Positions 46,676 through 56,533 of a DNA stretch of 64,000 bases are shown here, piece by piece (position 1 is the stretch's first letter; each line of letters opens with the position of its first letter). The stretch comes from Pseudomonadota bacterium (GTDB lineage: Bacteria; Pseudomonadota; Alphaproteobacteria; Acetobacterales; Acetobacteraceae), in assembly GCA_021845595.1 (NCBI GenBank), contig JAJZVV010000007.1, forward strand, positions 116,280 to 180,279. The letters run 5' to 3'. The position numbers and the translations under genes are program-made. The notes under the pieces are model-generated. The model ran no database searches. It had not been told where the DNA came from and was given only the letters and a program-made list of their open reading frames with translations.

Positions 46676-47674
46676 ATGAGCGGGCCCACCGAAGCCCCAC
46701 CGCCGCAGGAGGGGACGGAGATCACAGTCATCGCTGATCCGGCGGACGCCGGGAAGCGGGCTGACCGCTTTCTCGCCGAAACGGTGCCATCGCTCTCTCG
46801 CGCGCGCATCCAGGCGCTGATCGAGGCGGGCTGCCTGACGCGGGACGGCGCGCCCGTCGCCGAACCAGCCGATAAGGTGCGCAACGGGGCTCGCTACCGG
46901 CTTCGGCTACCCGCGCCTGCGCCAGCGCGGCCCGAGGCACAGCGAATTCCCTTCCCGGTCCTCTATGAGGACGCACACCTCATCGTGCTCGACAAGCCGG
47001 CCGGCCTCGTCGTGCATCCCGCGCCGGGCAACCAGGACGGCACCCTGGTGAACGCACTGCTGGCCTATTGCGGCGCGGATTTCGCCGGCATCGGCGGCGA
47101 GCGGCGGCCGGGGATCGTGCATCGGCTGGACAAGGACACGTCCGGGGTGATGGTGGTGGCGAAAACAGCGCCGGCCCATGTCAGGCTGACCGAGATGTTC
47201 GCCGCACACGACCTGACCCGTGCCTACTTGGCGCTGTGCTGGGGCGTGCCGGCTGGCGGCACGCTCGAAGGCGCGATCGGGCGGGATCCGCGCGAGCGCA
47301 AGCGCATGGCGGTGGTGGCGCGCGGCGGCAAACCGGCGCGGACGCGGCTTGTCACGCTACGCAGCTTCCAGGGCGCCGTAGCGCTGGTGGAGTGCCGGCT
47401 GGAGACGGGCCGCACGCACCAGATCCGCGTCCATCTCGCCCATGCCGGGCACCCGGTGGTCGGCGACCCGGTCTATCTTCGCCGCACCCCCGCCGGGGCG
47501 CGCGGCCTGGCCACGCCACTGCGCCAGCGCCTGCTGGACTTCCCCCGCCAGGCGCTGCACGCCGCCGAGCTAGGCTTCAACCACCCGATCAGCGGCGAGC
47601 CATTGCGGTTCCACGCCGACCCGCCCGACGATTTCCGCACGCTCTTGGAGGCCCTGGAAAGCCCCAACGAATAG
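46676..47674 (+). CDS. rluD: RluA/RluD family ribosomal pseudouridine synthase
   Basis: A 332-residue enzyme that isomerises uridines in 23S rRNA. It has an S4 domain (AGKRADRFLAETVPSLSRARIQALIEAG) and the catalytic domain with the Asp motif HRLDKDTSGVMVVAKT, LVVHPAPGNQDGTLVNALL and LETGRTHQIRVHLAHAGHPVVGD. RluD modifies helix 69; RluA and RluC are alternatives, and the S4 domain favours RluD or RluC. Start ATG at 46676. A GC-rich hairpin pair follows at 47679. Confidence 0.92.
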   Translation: MSGPTEAPPPQEGTEITVIADPADAGKRADRFLAETVPSLSRARIQALIEAGCLTRDGAPVAEPADKVRNGARYRLRLPAPAPARPEAQRIPFPVLYEDAHLIVLDKPAGLVVHPAPGNQDGTLVNALLAYCGADFAGIGGERRPGIVHRLDKDTSGVMVVAKTAPAHVRLTEMFAAHDLTRAYLALCWGVPAGGTLEGAIGRDPRERKRMAVVARGGKPARTRLVTLRSFQGAVALVECRLETGRTHQIRVHLAHAGHPVVGDPVYLRRTPAGARGLATPLRQRLLDFPRQALHAAELGFNHPISGEPLRFHADPPDDFRTLLEALESPNE

Positions 47675-47678
47675 GGTT

Positions 47679-47720
47679 CCAAGGGCCTCCCGGCCCTTGG
47701 CGGGCCCGGGCAGAGCCCGG
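47679..47720. terminator. Tandem hairpins between convergent rluD and leuA
   Basis: CCAAGGGCC / GGCCCTTGG (9 bp, 4-nt loop) is followed by CCGGGC / GCCCGG with an AGA loop, in the 79-bp gap between the convergent stops. A bidirectional termination region is likely, though T runs are short. Confidence 0.6.
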
Positions 47721-47753
47721 ACCTTCCCTGCTGCGGTCCCCGCCTCGGCCCCG

Positions 47754-49328
<1,575 letters not shown>

Positions 49329-49366
49329 GATGCAGTCCTGCCGGATGGGAGTGTGTGCGACCTGGG

Positions 49367-49423
49367 CCTCAGGGGTCCCCCTGAGCGATGCCGGCGCTGC
49401 CTGCCCGGCGGAACGCTCAGGGG
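49367..49423 (-). promoter_or_regulatory. leuA: Attenuator-like alternative hairpins in the leuA leader
   Basis: On the minus strand three segments are complementary: CCCCTGAGCG (49423-49414), CGCTCAGGGGG (49387-49377) and ACCCCTGAGG (49376-49367). The middle one can pair with the first (10 bp) or the last (CTCAGGGG with CCCCTGAG), but not both. The first lies over the stop codon of the Leu-rich leader frame. There is no T run, so a transcription terminator is not proved; blocking leuA translation is the other option. Confidence 0.6.
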
Positions 49424-49521
49424 CGGCTAAGTCGAAGGAGCAGGCCGATCGCGAACAGGCGCGCGAAACCGCGGGCGCAGGCCCTGGCCAGCGAACAGAG
49501 CATATGCGCGCCACAGAACAT
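49417..49521 (-). CDS. Candidate leucine leader peptide for leuA
   Basis: A frame of 34 codons from the ATG at 49521 (28 from the ATG at 49503) ending in TGA 88 bp before leuA. It closes with FAIGLLLRLSRP: codons CTG CTC CTT CGA CTT, including two CTT, a codon rare in this G/C-rich genome. The stop codon overlaps segment 1 of the alternative hairpins. This is the arrangement of a ribosome-stalling leader, but no convincing Shine-Dalgarno sequence is seen. Confidence 0.5.
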   Translation of the reverse strand: MFCGAHMLCSLARACARGFARLFAIGLLLRLSRP

Positions 49522-49811
49522 GGCTCTGCTTAGCGTTTCCACCCCCGTGGCGCAAGCGCGACGTCCGCCGACTCCCGACCCGATGGCTCCAGCGCCGCCA
49601 CAGGATTTCCGTCCCGCCAAGAGCAAGCTAGGCTTGGCTCCAGCCTACCCTCGCATGCCCCGCCGGCAGATTGGTTCCGGGGCCAGTCGTTGCGGGGGCG
49701 GGCTCAAGCCCACGGTAGGGGTCCGGCACCGCGTGCCAACGAAGCCGGGCGATGTGGCTCAAAATGACGAAACAAGACGACCAAACAAGAACCACCGGAG
49801 GAACATCGACA

Positions 49812-50723
49812 ATGTCGCTGCTGCACAAAGTGCTCACCCTCGCGGCCGGGCTCTTCCTGGCCGGCGCGCCGCTCGCGGCGTCGGCCGAGGAGAACGGCTC
49901 GTTCACCACCAACGACGGCGTCCGGCTGCACTATGTCGAGGCCGGAACCGGCAAGCCGCTGGTGCTGATCCCCGGCTGGTCGCAGACCGCCGAGGAATTC
50001 AAGTTCCAGACCGCGGCCCTCGGCAGCCGCTTCCATGTCTACGCGATCGACATGCGCGGCCACGGCGATTCCGACAAGCCGGACCACGGCTACCACATCG
50101 AGCGGCTGGCGGAGGACGTGCACGAGTTCCTGATGGCGAAGAACCTTGCCGACGTCGCCCTGCTCGGCCATTCGATGGGCTGCTCGGTGATCTGGAGCTA
50201 CTGGGAGCTGTTCGGCAAGGACCGCATCGGCAAGCTCGTGCTGGTCGACCAGATGCCGATGATCACCTCGAACCCGACCTGGAGCGCGCAGGAATTGCAG
50301 GATGCCGGCAGCATTTTCGACGCCAAGGGACTGTATGACGCCTATAACGGCCTGGCCGGGCCCGACGGGCTCAAAGTCACCGACGGGTTCGTCGCCGGCA
50401 TGTTCACCAAGCAGTATTCGCGCGACATGCTGCATTGGGTGATCGAGCAGAACCTCAAGATGCCGCGCAAATATGCCGCCTGGCTGCTGTATAATCACGC
50501 CACCCAGGACTGGCGGCACGTCATCCCGCTGATCGACGTTCCTACCCTGGTCGTCGGCGGCAAGGCGAGCCTGGTGCCGTGGAAGTCCCAGCTCTGGGTC
50601 GGCAGCCAGATCAGGGGCGCGAAAGTCGAGATTTTCGACGAGTCCGAAGGCGGCTCGCACTTCATGTTCATGGAGAACCCGGACAAGTTCAACCGGCTGG
50701 TCGGGGATTTCGTCGCCCAATAA
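49812..50723 (+). CDS. Secreted alpha/beta-hydrolase
   Basis: A 303-residue alpha/beta-hydrolase with a clear Sec signal peptide (KVLTLAAGLFLAGAPLAASA, cut before EENGSF). The nucleophile elbow is ALLGHSMGCSVIW, the oxyanion HG-like segment LVLIPGWSQTAEEF, the acid likely near ASLVPWKS and the His in GGSHFMFMENPDKF. Similar proteins are haloperoxidases, epoxide hydrolases and esterases; the substrate is unknown. The ATG at 49812 has GGAGGAAC upstream. It is divergent from leuA across the leader region, and its stop is 7 bp from the convergent dehydrogenase gene. Confidence 0.88.
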   Translation: MSLLHKVLTLAAGLFLAGAPLAASAEENGSFTTNDGVRLHYVEAGTGKPLVLIPGWSQTAEEFKFQTAALGSRFHVYAIDMRGHGDSDKPDHGYHIERLAEDVHEFLMAKNLADVALLGHSMGCSVIWSYWELFGKDRIGKLVLVDQMPMITSNPTWSAQELQDAGSIFDAKGLYDAYNGLAGPDGLKVTDGFVAGMFTKQYSRDMLHWVIEQNLKMPRKYAAWLLYNHATQDWRHVIPLIDVPTLVVGGKASLVPWKSQLWVGSQIRGAKVEIFDESEGGSHFMFMENPDKFNRLVGDFVAQ

Positions 50724-50729
50724 GGGGGA

Positions 50730-51800
50730 TCAGGCGGCAGCGACGAGGGCGGCGAGCGCGGCGCCGACCTCGGCGGTGCCTGCCTGGCCGCCCATGTCGC
50801 GCGTGCGCGGCCCGCCATCGCCGAGCAGCGTTTCGATGGCACGGACGATGGCGGCGGCGGCTTCGGTTTCGCCGAGATGCTCCAGCATCATCGCCCCCGA
50901 CCAGATCTGGCCGATCGGGTTGCAGATATGCCGCCCGGCGATATCCGGCGCGGACCCGTGCACCGGCTCGAACATCGAGGGATGGAGCCGCTCGGGGTTG
51001 ATGTTGGCGCTCGCTGCGATGCCGATGGAGCCGGCCACGGCCGGGCCGAGATCGCTCAGGATGTCCCCGAACAGGTTGGAGCCGACGACGACGTCGAACC
51101 AATCCGGGTGCTGGACGAAATGGGCGCAGAGAATGTCGATATGGTACTGGTCCGTCCGCACGTCCGGATAGGCGGCGCCGATGGCGGCGAAGCGCTCGTC
51201 CCAGAACGGCATGGTGTAGGTGATGCCGTTGGACTTGGTCGCCGAAGTCAGGTGCTTGCGCGGCCGCCTGCGCGCCAGCTCGAACGCGTAGCGCAGCACG
51301 CGATCGACGCCGTGGCGCGTGAAGACGCTCTGCTGGCTGACGAACTCGCGCTCCGTGCCGGGGAACATGCGCCCGCCGACGGAGGAATATTCACCCTCGG
51401 TGTTCTCGCGCACGACGTAGAAATCGATGTCCGCCGGCCCGCGCCCGGCCAGCGGCGAGGCGACGCCGGGCAGCAGCCGGCAGGGGCGGAGATTGACATA
51501 CTGGTCGAACCCGCGACGCAGCGGGATCAGCAGGCCCCATAGCGAGACATGGTCCGGCACGCCCGGCCAGCCGACGGCGCCGAGATAGATGGCGTCCGCG
51601 CCGCGCAGCTGGTCCAGCCCATCTTCGGGCATCATCGCCCCGGTGCGCTGGTAGCGGGCGCAGGACCAGTCGTAGTCGTCGAAGCGCAGGGCGAAGCCGA
51701 ACCGGCGCGCCGCCGCCTCCAGCACGCGCACGCCCTCGGGCACCGTCTCCTGGCCGATGCCGTCGCCCGGAATCAGTGCGATGCGATAGGTCGCGCTCAT
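50730..51800 (-). CDS. Tartrate/D-malate dehydrogenase-type beta-decarboxylating dehydrogenase
   Basis: A 356-residue member of the isocitrate/isopropylmalate dehydrogenase superfamily. Motifs include YRIALIPGDGIGQETVPEG, VVRENTEGEYSSVGGRMFPGT and VGSNLFGDILSDLGPAVAGSIGIAASANI (metal Asp residues). The NTEGEYS loop is that of tartrate dehydrogenase (TtuC) and D-malate dehydrogenase (DmlA) rather than LeuB or Icd. It oxidises tartrate or D-malate; tartrate use would feed the glycerate kinase and pyruvate kinase pair, which is inference. Start ATG at 51800. Confidence 0.87.
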   Translation of the reverse strand: MSATYRIALIPGDGIGQETVPEGVRVLEAAARRFGFALRFDDYDWSCARYQRTGAMMPEDGLDQLRGADAIYLGAVGWPGVPDHVSLWGLLIPLRRGFDQYVNLRPCRLLPGVASPLAGRGPADIDFYVVRENTEGEYSSVGGRMFPGTEREFVSQQSVFTRHGVDRVLRYAFELARRRPRKHLTSATKSNGITYTMPFWDERFAAIGAAYPDVRTDQYHIDILCAHFVQHPDWFDVVVGSNLFGDILSDLGPAVAGSIGIAASANINPERLHPSMFEPVHGSAPDIAGRHICNPIGQIWSGAMMLEHLGETEAAAAIVRAIETLLGDGGPRTRDMGGQAGTAEVGAALAALVAAA

Positions 51801-51866
51801 CGGTTCCTCCCGTTGCCGGCGCGCACGGTGCGAGCTGCGCGCGAGCGCGTCAACCGCGCGCGGCGA

Positions 51867-52883
51867 TCAGTCCGCCTCGCCGAGACCGAGATCGGCGGCG
51901 AAGCGCGTGCCGATGTCCTGCGCGACGCGGGCCGCCTCGTCGAGCGGCGTGCGCGGCCAGGCGGCAAGGCTGTGGGCCAGCCGCCGCGCCTGCCCGGCGG
52001 CGATGAAGCTGGCGATCAGCCGCCGCTGCCGCGCCCCGGCGAGCTCCGGCAGCGCGACGTAGACCGGCGCGCTGGTGGCGCAGGCCTCGCTCAGCGCCGG
52101 CGCGGAGTCGGCCGTCACCACCACGGCGTCGGCCAGCGCCAGCATCGCCGGGTGCGGGTTCTCGCCCGGTTCGCCGAAGCGATGGAGCATGTGCGGGCCG
52201 GCGCCGAGCGCGGCGGCCAGCGCCTCGGTCGCCTCCCGCCCGGTGCGCGGCCCGGTCGCCGCCAGCACCGCGCCGCCGGCCCGCCGCGCCAGCGCGGCGA
52301 CCTGGCGGCCCAGCCCGTGCGCGAGCGAGGGCGGCATCTCGCTGGCGAAGGCCGGCCCGCCGACGAACAGGGCGACGCGGGGATGCGGCAGGTGTACGAG
52401 CCGCTCCGCCCAGGCGCGGCCGGCGTGCTGCAGCCGCAGGGGTGAGAGCCGACTCGGTTCGCCCAGCACGGGCAGCACATTCGCCCGCGCCGGCGGATCG
52501 TCGTGCCAGCCGACGACGAGCAGATCGAAGCCGGCGGCGCGCGGCCCCGGCCGCATGCATTGCACCAGACGGCTGCCAGTTTGGCGCTTCAGCCACAGCG
52601 CCGCTCCCGCACCGCGCGCCCCGGCGCCGATGACGAGGCGCGGCGTCGCGGCCTTCTCCAGCGTCGCCGGCAAGCCGAAAGGTGCCCCGCGCGGCGCCAG
52701 CCGGCCAAGCGGCGCCAGCCAGCTCGTTGCCAACGGCACGCGGCGGAAGGGCAGGCCGAGCCGCTCGGCGATGGCCAGGGCCGCGCCGGCGCGATCGTGG
52801 CGCGGATCGTCGAGTACCCAGATCGTCGCCCCCGCCGAGGCCGTCTGCGCGTTGCCCGCGAGGCAAGTGGACGCGTCTTCCAT
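51867..52883 (-). CDS. ELM1/GtrOC1-like putative glycosyltransferase-fold protein
   Basis: A 338-residue protein of the ELM1 (mitochondrial fission factor-like) family, common in alphaproteobacteria near cell-envelope genes. It reads like a GT-B glycosyltransferase: IWVLDDPRHDRAGAALAIAERLG at the N terminus, VALFVGGPAFASEMP in the middle and DAVVVTADSAPALSEACATSAPVYVALP near residue 270. The donor and acceptor are unknown. The start ATG at 52883 has only a weak upstream site (AGGTAG). It lies 67 bp from the dehydrogenase downstream and is divergent from pyrE. Confidence 0.82.
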   Translation of the reverse strand: MEDASTCLAGNAQTASAGATIWVLDDPRHDRAGAALAIAERLGLPFRRVPLATSWLAPLGRLAPRGAPFGLPATLEKAATPRLVIGAGARGAGAALWLKRQTGSRLVQCMRPGPRAAGFDLLVVGWHDDPPARANVLPVLGEPSRLSPLRLQHAGRAWAERLVHLPHPRVALFVGGPAFASEMPPSLAHGLGRQVAALARRAGGAVLAATGPRTGREATEALAAALGAGPHMLHRFGEPGENPHPAMLALADAVVVTADSAPALSEACATSAPVYVALPELAGARQRRLIASFIAAGQARRLAHSLAAWPRTPLDEAARVAQDIGTRFAADLGLGEAD

Positions 52884-53182
52884 TGCGGTCTACCTAGTGC
52901 ACGGACATTTTCGGATGGATCACCATGCCTCGGAGCACTAGCCTGATTGGGTGGGCCGATTCAGCTGCCGCCCGGAAGCGGGCGATTGCTGCCAGCATCG
53001 GCGGTCCGGAGTGGACACACTAGCTCGTTGTTTTCAGTCGCCTGCCGATCCTCGCCGGGCGCGGCGCGAAGCAGCGCGAGGCGGGACCCGAACATTAGCG
53101 GAAGCCGACGCCGATGGCGAGCGCGCGGCGGCGAACAGGGATGGCGGGCGTGGCGGACGCGCATGCCGGGGTAGGGAGCGGA

Positions 53183-53896
53183 ATGGGACACGTAACCGAT
53201 TGGGACCGCGATGCGGCGCTGACTACAGCGCGCATCCTCCTCGAGATCGACGCGATCAATTTCCGCCCGGCCGAGCCCTACACGCTCACCTCCGGCTGGG
53301 CCTCGCCGGTCTATATCGACTGCCGGCGCATCATCTATTTCCCCCGCGCCCGTGCCCGGATCTGCCAACTCGCGGTGGAGAAGATCGGGCGGCATATCGG
53401 CTATGAGAGTATCGATGTCGTCGCCGGAGGCGAGACCGCAGGCATCCCGTTCGCCGCGTGGATCGCCGACCGCATGCTCGCGCCGATGGCCTATGTGCGC
53501 AAGAAGCCCAAGGGGTTCGGCCGCAATGCCCTGATCGAGGGCGACGTGCCGGATGGTAAACGGACGCTGCTGGTCGAGGACCTGACCACCGACGGCCAGT
53601 CCAAGGTGCGCTTCGCCACCGCGCTGCGCGAGGCCGGCGCGCTGGTGAACCATGCCTTCGTGGTGTTTTTCTACGGCGTGTTTCCCGGCAGCCTGGACGT
53701 GTTGGCGGGGATGGAGGTGCAGCTGCATCATCTCTGCACCTGGTGGGACGTGCTGGAAGCCTGCCGCGAGCGGCCCTATTTCGACGAGCAGGCATTGGCC
53801 GAGGTGCGCCGCTTCCTGGAGCAGCCGATCGAATGGTCGCGCGCGCATGGCGGCGTCGGCAGCGCCGCGGAGGCGGCATCACGCCGGCAAGGCTGA
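53183..53896 (+). CDS. pyrE: Orotate phosphoribosyltransferase
   Basis: Transfers ribose phosphate from PRPP to orotate in pyrimidine synthesis. It has 237 residues. PRPP-binding motif TLLVEDLTTDGQSKVRF and the orotate-binding hood YTLTSGWASPVYIDCRRII are present. The ATG at 53183 has GGGAGCGG upstream; longer frames from 53114 lack one. The aminotransferase gene begins 44 bp after it. No other pyrimidine genes are in this window. Confidence 0.94.
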   Translation: MGHVTDWDRDAALTTARILLEIDAINFRPAEPYTLTSGWASPVYIDCRRIIYFPRARARICQLAVEKIGRHIGYESIDVVAGGETAGIPFAAWIADRMLAPMAYVRKKPKGFGRNALIEGDVPDGKRTLLVEDLTTDGQSKVRFATALREAGALVNHAFVVFFYGVFPGSLDVLAGMEVQLHHLCTWWDVLEACRERPYFDEQALAEVRRFLEQPIEWSRAHGGVGSAAEAASRRQG

Positions 53897-53940
53897 GCGC
53901 GGCCCCCGCGTCGGGGCCGATCCGATCGAGGAGAAATGCC

Positions 53941-55335
53941 ATGGCTCCGCGTCCCAACTCCGCCGCCGCGCGCGACATCGCGAACGTGCTGCACCCGTAC
54001 ACCGACCTGCAGGCGCATCTCGAAACCGGACCGCTGGTGATCACCCGCGGCGAGGGCGTGCGCGTATGGGACGAGACGGGCAAGGACTATATCGAGGCGG
54101 TGGCGGGCCTGTGGTGCGCGGCGCTCGGGTTCAGCAACGAGCGCCTGGCGCAGGCGGCGGCGGCGCAACTGCGCAAGCTGCCCTTCTACCACGCCTTCGC
54201 CGCGAAATCGCACGAGCCGCTGATCGAACTCTCGGAGATGCTGATCGCGCGCGCGCCGGTGCCGATGAGCAAGGTGTTCTTCGCCAACTCCGGCTCGGAG
54301 GCGAACGACACCGCGATCAAGATGATCTGGTATTTCAACAACGCGCTCGGACGACCGCGCAAGAAGAAGATCATCAGCCGCGTCAAGGCCTATCACGGCA
54401 TCACCCTGGCCACCGCCTCGCTCACCGGCCTGCCGGCCAACCACCGGTCCTTCGACCTGCCGCTGCCCGGCTTCCTGCACACGCTGACGCCGCATCACTA
54501 CCACGCCGCCGCGGCGGGCGAGAGCGAGGAGGCATTCGCCACGCGCTGCGCGGACGAACTGGAGCAGCTCATCCTCGCCGAAGATCCCGATACCGTCGCT
54601 GCGATGTTCGCCGAGCCGATCCTCGGCGCCGGCGGCGTCATCGTGCCGCCGGCGACCTACTACGAGAAAATCCAGGCGGTGCTGCGCAAGTACGATATTC
54701 TGCTGGTCGCCGATGAGGTGATCTGCGGCTTCGGCCGCACCGGCGAATACTGGGGTAGCCAGAGTTTCGGCCTGACGCCGGACATCCTCACCTGCGCCAA
54801 GGCACTTTCCGCCTCGTTCCTGCCGATCAGCGCGGTGCTGGTGAACACGCGCGTGTTCGAGGCGCTGGCGGCCGAGTCGCACACTATCGGCACCTTCGGC
54901 CACGGCTACACCTATTCCGGCCATCCGGTGCCGGCGGCGGTCGCGATCGAGACGCTGAAAATCTATGACGAGATCGGCATCGTCGCCCATGCCCGCGAGG
55001 TCGGCGCCTATCTGCAGCAGGCGCTGCGCCAACGCTTCGCCGATCATCCGCTGGTCGGCGAGGTGCGCGGGCGCGGGCTGATCGCCGCCGTCGAGCTCGT
55101 TGCCGACAAGGCCACGCACCGCAATTTCGAACCGGCGCTGCGCATGGGTCCGCGCCTGTCGCGCCATTTCGAGGCTCAGGGCGTCATCAGCCGCGCGCTC
55201 GCCGGCGACGTGCTCGCCTTCAGCCCGCCGCTCATCATCACCCGCGCCGAGATCGACGAGATGCTGGACCGTGCTGCCGCCGGCTTCGCTGCTTTCACTG
55301 CCGAACTGAAGCGCGAAACGCTGCGCCCGGCCTGA
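53941..55335 (+). CDS. Class III aminotransferase (omega-amino acid:pyruvate type)
   Basis: PLP enzyme of 464 residues. Landmarks are YIEAVAGLWCAALGFSNERL, VFFANSGSEANDTAIKM, KAYHGITLATASLTG, the metal- and PLP-contact Asp in LLVADEVICGFGRTGEYWG and the PLP Lys in TCAKALSASF near residue 287. Related enzymes use pyruvate or glyoxylate with taurine, beta-alanine, putrescine or aromatic amines; no partner gene indicates which. The ATG at 53941 has GGAGAAA upstream, and the gene follows pyrE by 44 bp, possibly as an operon. A hairpin follows the stop. Confidence 0.9.
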   Translation: MAPRPNSAAARDIANVLHPYTDLQAHLETGPLVITRGEGVRVWDETGKDYIEAVAGLWCAALGFSNERLAQAAAAQLRKLPFYHAFAAKSHEPLIELSEMLIARAPVPMSKVFFANSGSEANDTAIKMIWYFNNALGRPRKKKIISRVKAYHGITLATASLTGLPANHRSFDLPLPGFLHTLTPHHYHAAAAGESEEAFATRCADELEQLILAEDPDTVAAMFAEPILGAGGVIVPPATYYEKIQAVLRKYDILLVADEVICGFGRTGEYWGSQSFGLTPDILTCAKALSASFLPISAVLVNTRVFEALAAESHTIGTFGHGYTYSGHPVPAAVAIETLKIYDEIGIVAHAREVGAYLQQALRQRFADHPLVGEVRGRGLIAAVELVADKATHRNFEPALRMGPRLSRHFEAQGVISRALAGDVLAFSPPLIITRAEIDEMLDRAAAGFAAFTAELKRETLRPA

Positions 55336-55342
55336 TTGGGCG

Positions 55343-55357
55343 CCACGCCTGGCGTGG
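55343..55357. terminator. Hairpin after the aminotransferase gene
   Basis: CCACGCC and GGCGTGG, 7-bp arms almost touching, starting 8 bp after the stop codon. No T run; a weak terminator candidate. Confidence 0.35.
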
Positions 55358-55367
55358 TGTTCCGGCC

Positions 55368-55387
55368 TGCGGTATCATATTACCGCA
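55368..55387. promoter_or_regulatory. rplM: Perfect palindrome upstream of rplM
   Basis: TGCGGTA-TCATAT-TACCGCA, 7-bp arms around a 6-bp AT-rich centre, 69 bp before the rplM ATG. It sits where the rplM promoter is expected and could be an operator or a -10 region. Confidence 0.5.
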
Positions 55388-55407
55388 TATTTCGACCCTT
55401 GACCGGG

Positions 55408-55440
55408 CAGCGCCGGCACGCCATAAGCCGGCGCTGTTTT
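55408..55440 (+). promoter_or_regulatory. rplM: rplM leader hairpin (possible L13 autoregulatory RNA)
   Basis: Perfect 10-bp stem CAGCGCCGGC / GCCGGCGCTG with a 9-nt ACGCCATAA loop, then TTTT, 15 bp before the rplM start. It could be an intrinsic terminator for the upstream gene, but its place in the mRNA leader suggests regulation of L13 synthesis. Confidence 0.55.
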
Positions 55441-55455
55441 CGCAAGGACCGCCCG

Positions 55456-55920
55456 ATGAAGACCACGCTCTCGCTGAAGCCCGCGGAGGTGCAGAAGGAC
55501 TGGGTGCTGATCGACGCCGAGGGCCTGGTGCTCGGCCGCCTCGCTGCGATCATCGCCAACCGGCTGCGCGGCAAGCACAAGCCGCAATTCACCCCGCACG
55601 TCGATTGCGGCGACAATGTCGTCGTCGTCAATGCCGGCAAGGTGCATGTCACCGGCAACAAGGCGGAACAATCGGTGTTCTACTACCACACCGGTTACCC
55701 AGGCGGGATCAAGGGCCGCTCCATCCGCCAGCGTCTGGAGAGCGCCCACCCCGAGCGGGTGCTGGAAAAGGCGGTGGAGCGCATGATCACGCGCGGCCCG
55801 CTGCAGCGGCGGCAGATGAAGCATCTGCACATCTATGCCGGCCCGGCCCATCCGCATGACGGCCAGCAGCCGAAGCCGCTGGACATTGCCGCCATGAACC
55901 CGAAGAACAAGCGAGCTTGA
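55456..55920 (+). CDS. rplM: 50S ribosomal protein L13
   Basis: Ribosomal protein of 154 residues, the usual length for alphaproteobacteria. Signatures are [29 protein letters not shown] and [23 protein letters not shown], with the C terminal [21 protein letters not shown]. It binds 23S rRNA early in assembly. The ATG at 55456 has GCAAGGACC upstream. Followed by rpsI after 2 bp, the conserved pair. Confidence 0.98.
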   Translation: MKTTLSLKPAEVQKDWVLIDAEGLVLGRLAAIIANRLRGKHKPQFTPHVDCGDNVVVVNAGKVHVTGNKAEQSVFYYHTGYPGGIKGRSIRQRLESAHPERVLEKAVERMITRGPLQRRQMKHLHIYAGPAHPHDGQQPKPLDIAAMNPKNKRA

Positions 55921-55922
55921 GC

Positions 55923-56414
55923 ATGTCCGCGACCCAGACCCGCACCCTCGCCGACCTCAAGGATCTCGCCGTCACCACCGCCGCCACGCCGGCGGAGACC
56001 GCGCGCCGGGAGCCGAAGCGCGACTCGTTCGGCCGCAGCTACGCCACCGGCCGGCGCAAGGACGCCGTCGCCCGTGTGTGGGTGAAGCCCGGCAAAGGCG
56101 AAATCAGCATCAACGGCAAGAAGGCAGCGCAGTATTTCGCCCGCCCGGTGCTGCGCATGCTGATCACGCAGCCGTTCCTCGTCGCCGACCGCTACAATCA
56201 GTTCGACGTGTTCTGCACCGTCACCGGCGGCGGCCTCTCCGGCCAGGCCGGCGCGGTGCGCCACGGCATCAGCCGCGCCCTGGTCAATTACGACCCCGAA
56301 CTGCGCTCCATCCTCAAGGTCGCCGGCTTTCTCACCCGCGACTCCCGCGTCGTCGAGCGCAAGAAATACGGCCGCGCCAAGGCTCGCCGTCGGTTCCAGT
56401 TCAGCAAGCGCTGA
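55923..56414 (+). CDS. rpsI: 30S ribosomal protein S9
   Basis: A 163-residue S9 with the alphaproteobacterial N-terminal extension. Core motif [27 protein letters not shown] is intact and the C terminus ends [18 protein letters not shown], whose basic tail reaches the ribosomal P site. An upstream TTG at 55917 is in frame but the ATG at 55923 is preferred. Co-transcribed with rplM; a 16-bp perfect hairpin follows. Confidence 0.97.
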   Translation: MSATQTRTLADLKDLAVTTAATPAETARREPKRDSFGRSYATGRRKDAVARVWVKPGKGEISINGKKAAQYFARPVLRMLITQPFLVADRYNQFDVFCTVTGGGLSGQAGAVRHGISRALVNYDPELRSILKVAGFLTRDSRVVERKKYGRAKARRRFQFSKR

Positions 56415-56419
56415 CGCCG

Positions 56420-56462
56420 TTCGCGCCCACCCCTCTCCGGCACAGGGAGGGGTGGGCGCGAA
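56420..56462. terminator. 16-bp perfect inverted repeat after rpsI
   Basis: Arms TTCGCGCCCACCCCTC (56420-56435) and GAGGGGTGGGCGCGAA (56447-56462) pair without mismatch around an 11-nt loop, 6 bp after the rpsI stop. No T run follows, so it would be a GC-rich stem terminator or an RNA-stabilising hairpin. Confidence 0.65.
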
Positions 56463-56533
56463 ACACGGTTGCCAAGCCGCGCCGGTGCGGCGATCAATAG
56501 GCCCGCACTGCGCCCGCGCGCAGGGGGGTGGGC

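Noticed and set aside
49522..49626. Longer version of the leuA leader frame from an upstream start
   Set aside because: The extra part is Gly/Ser-rich with no ribosome-binding site and would not alter the Leu run; shorter ATG starts at 49521 or 49503 are more like a leader peptide.
52884..53182. Intergenic region between ELM1 and pyrE, examined for a tRNA, small gene or riboswitch
   Set aside because: No cloverleaf, strong hairpin with T run or conserved leader was found; it presumably holds divergent promoters only.
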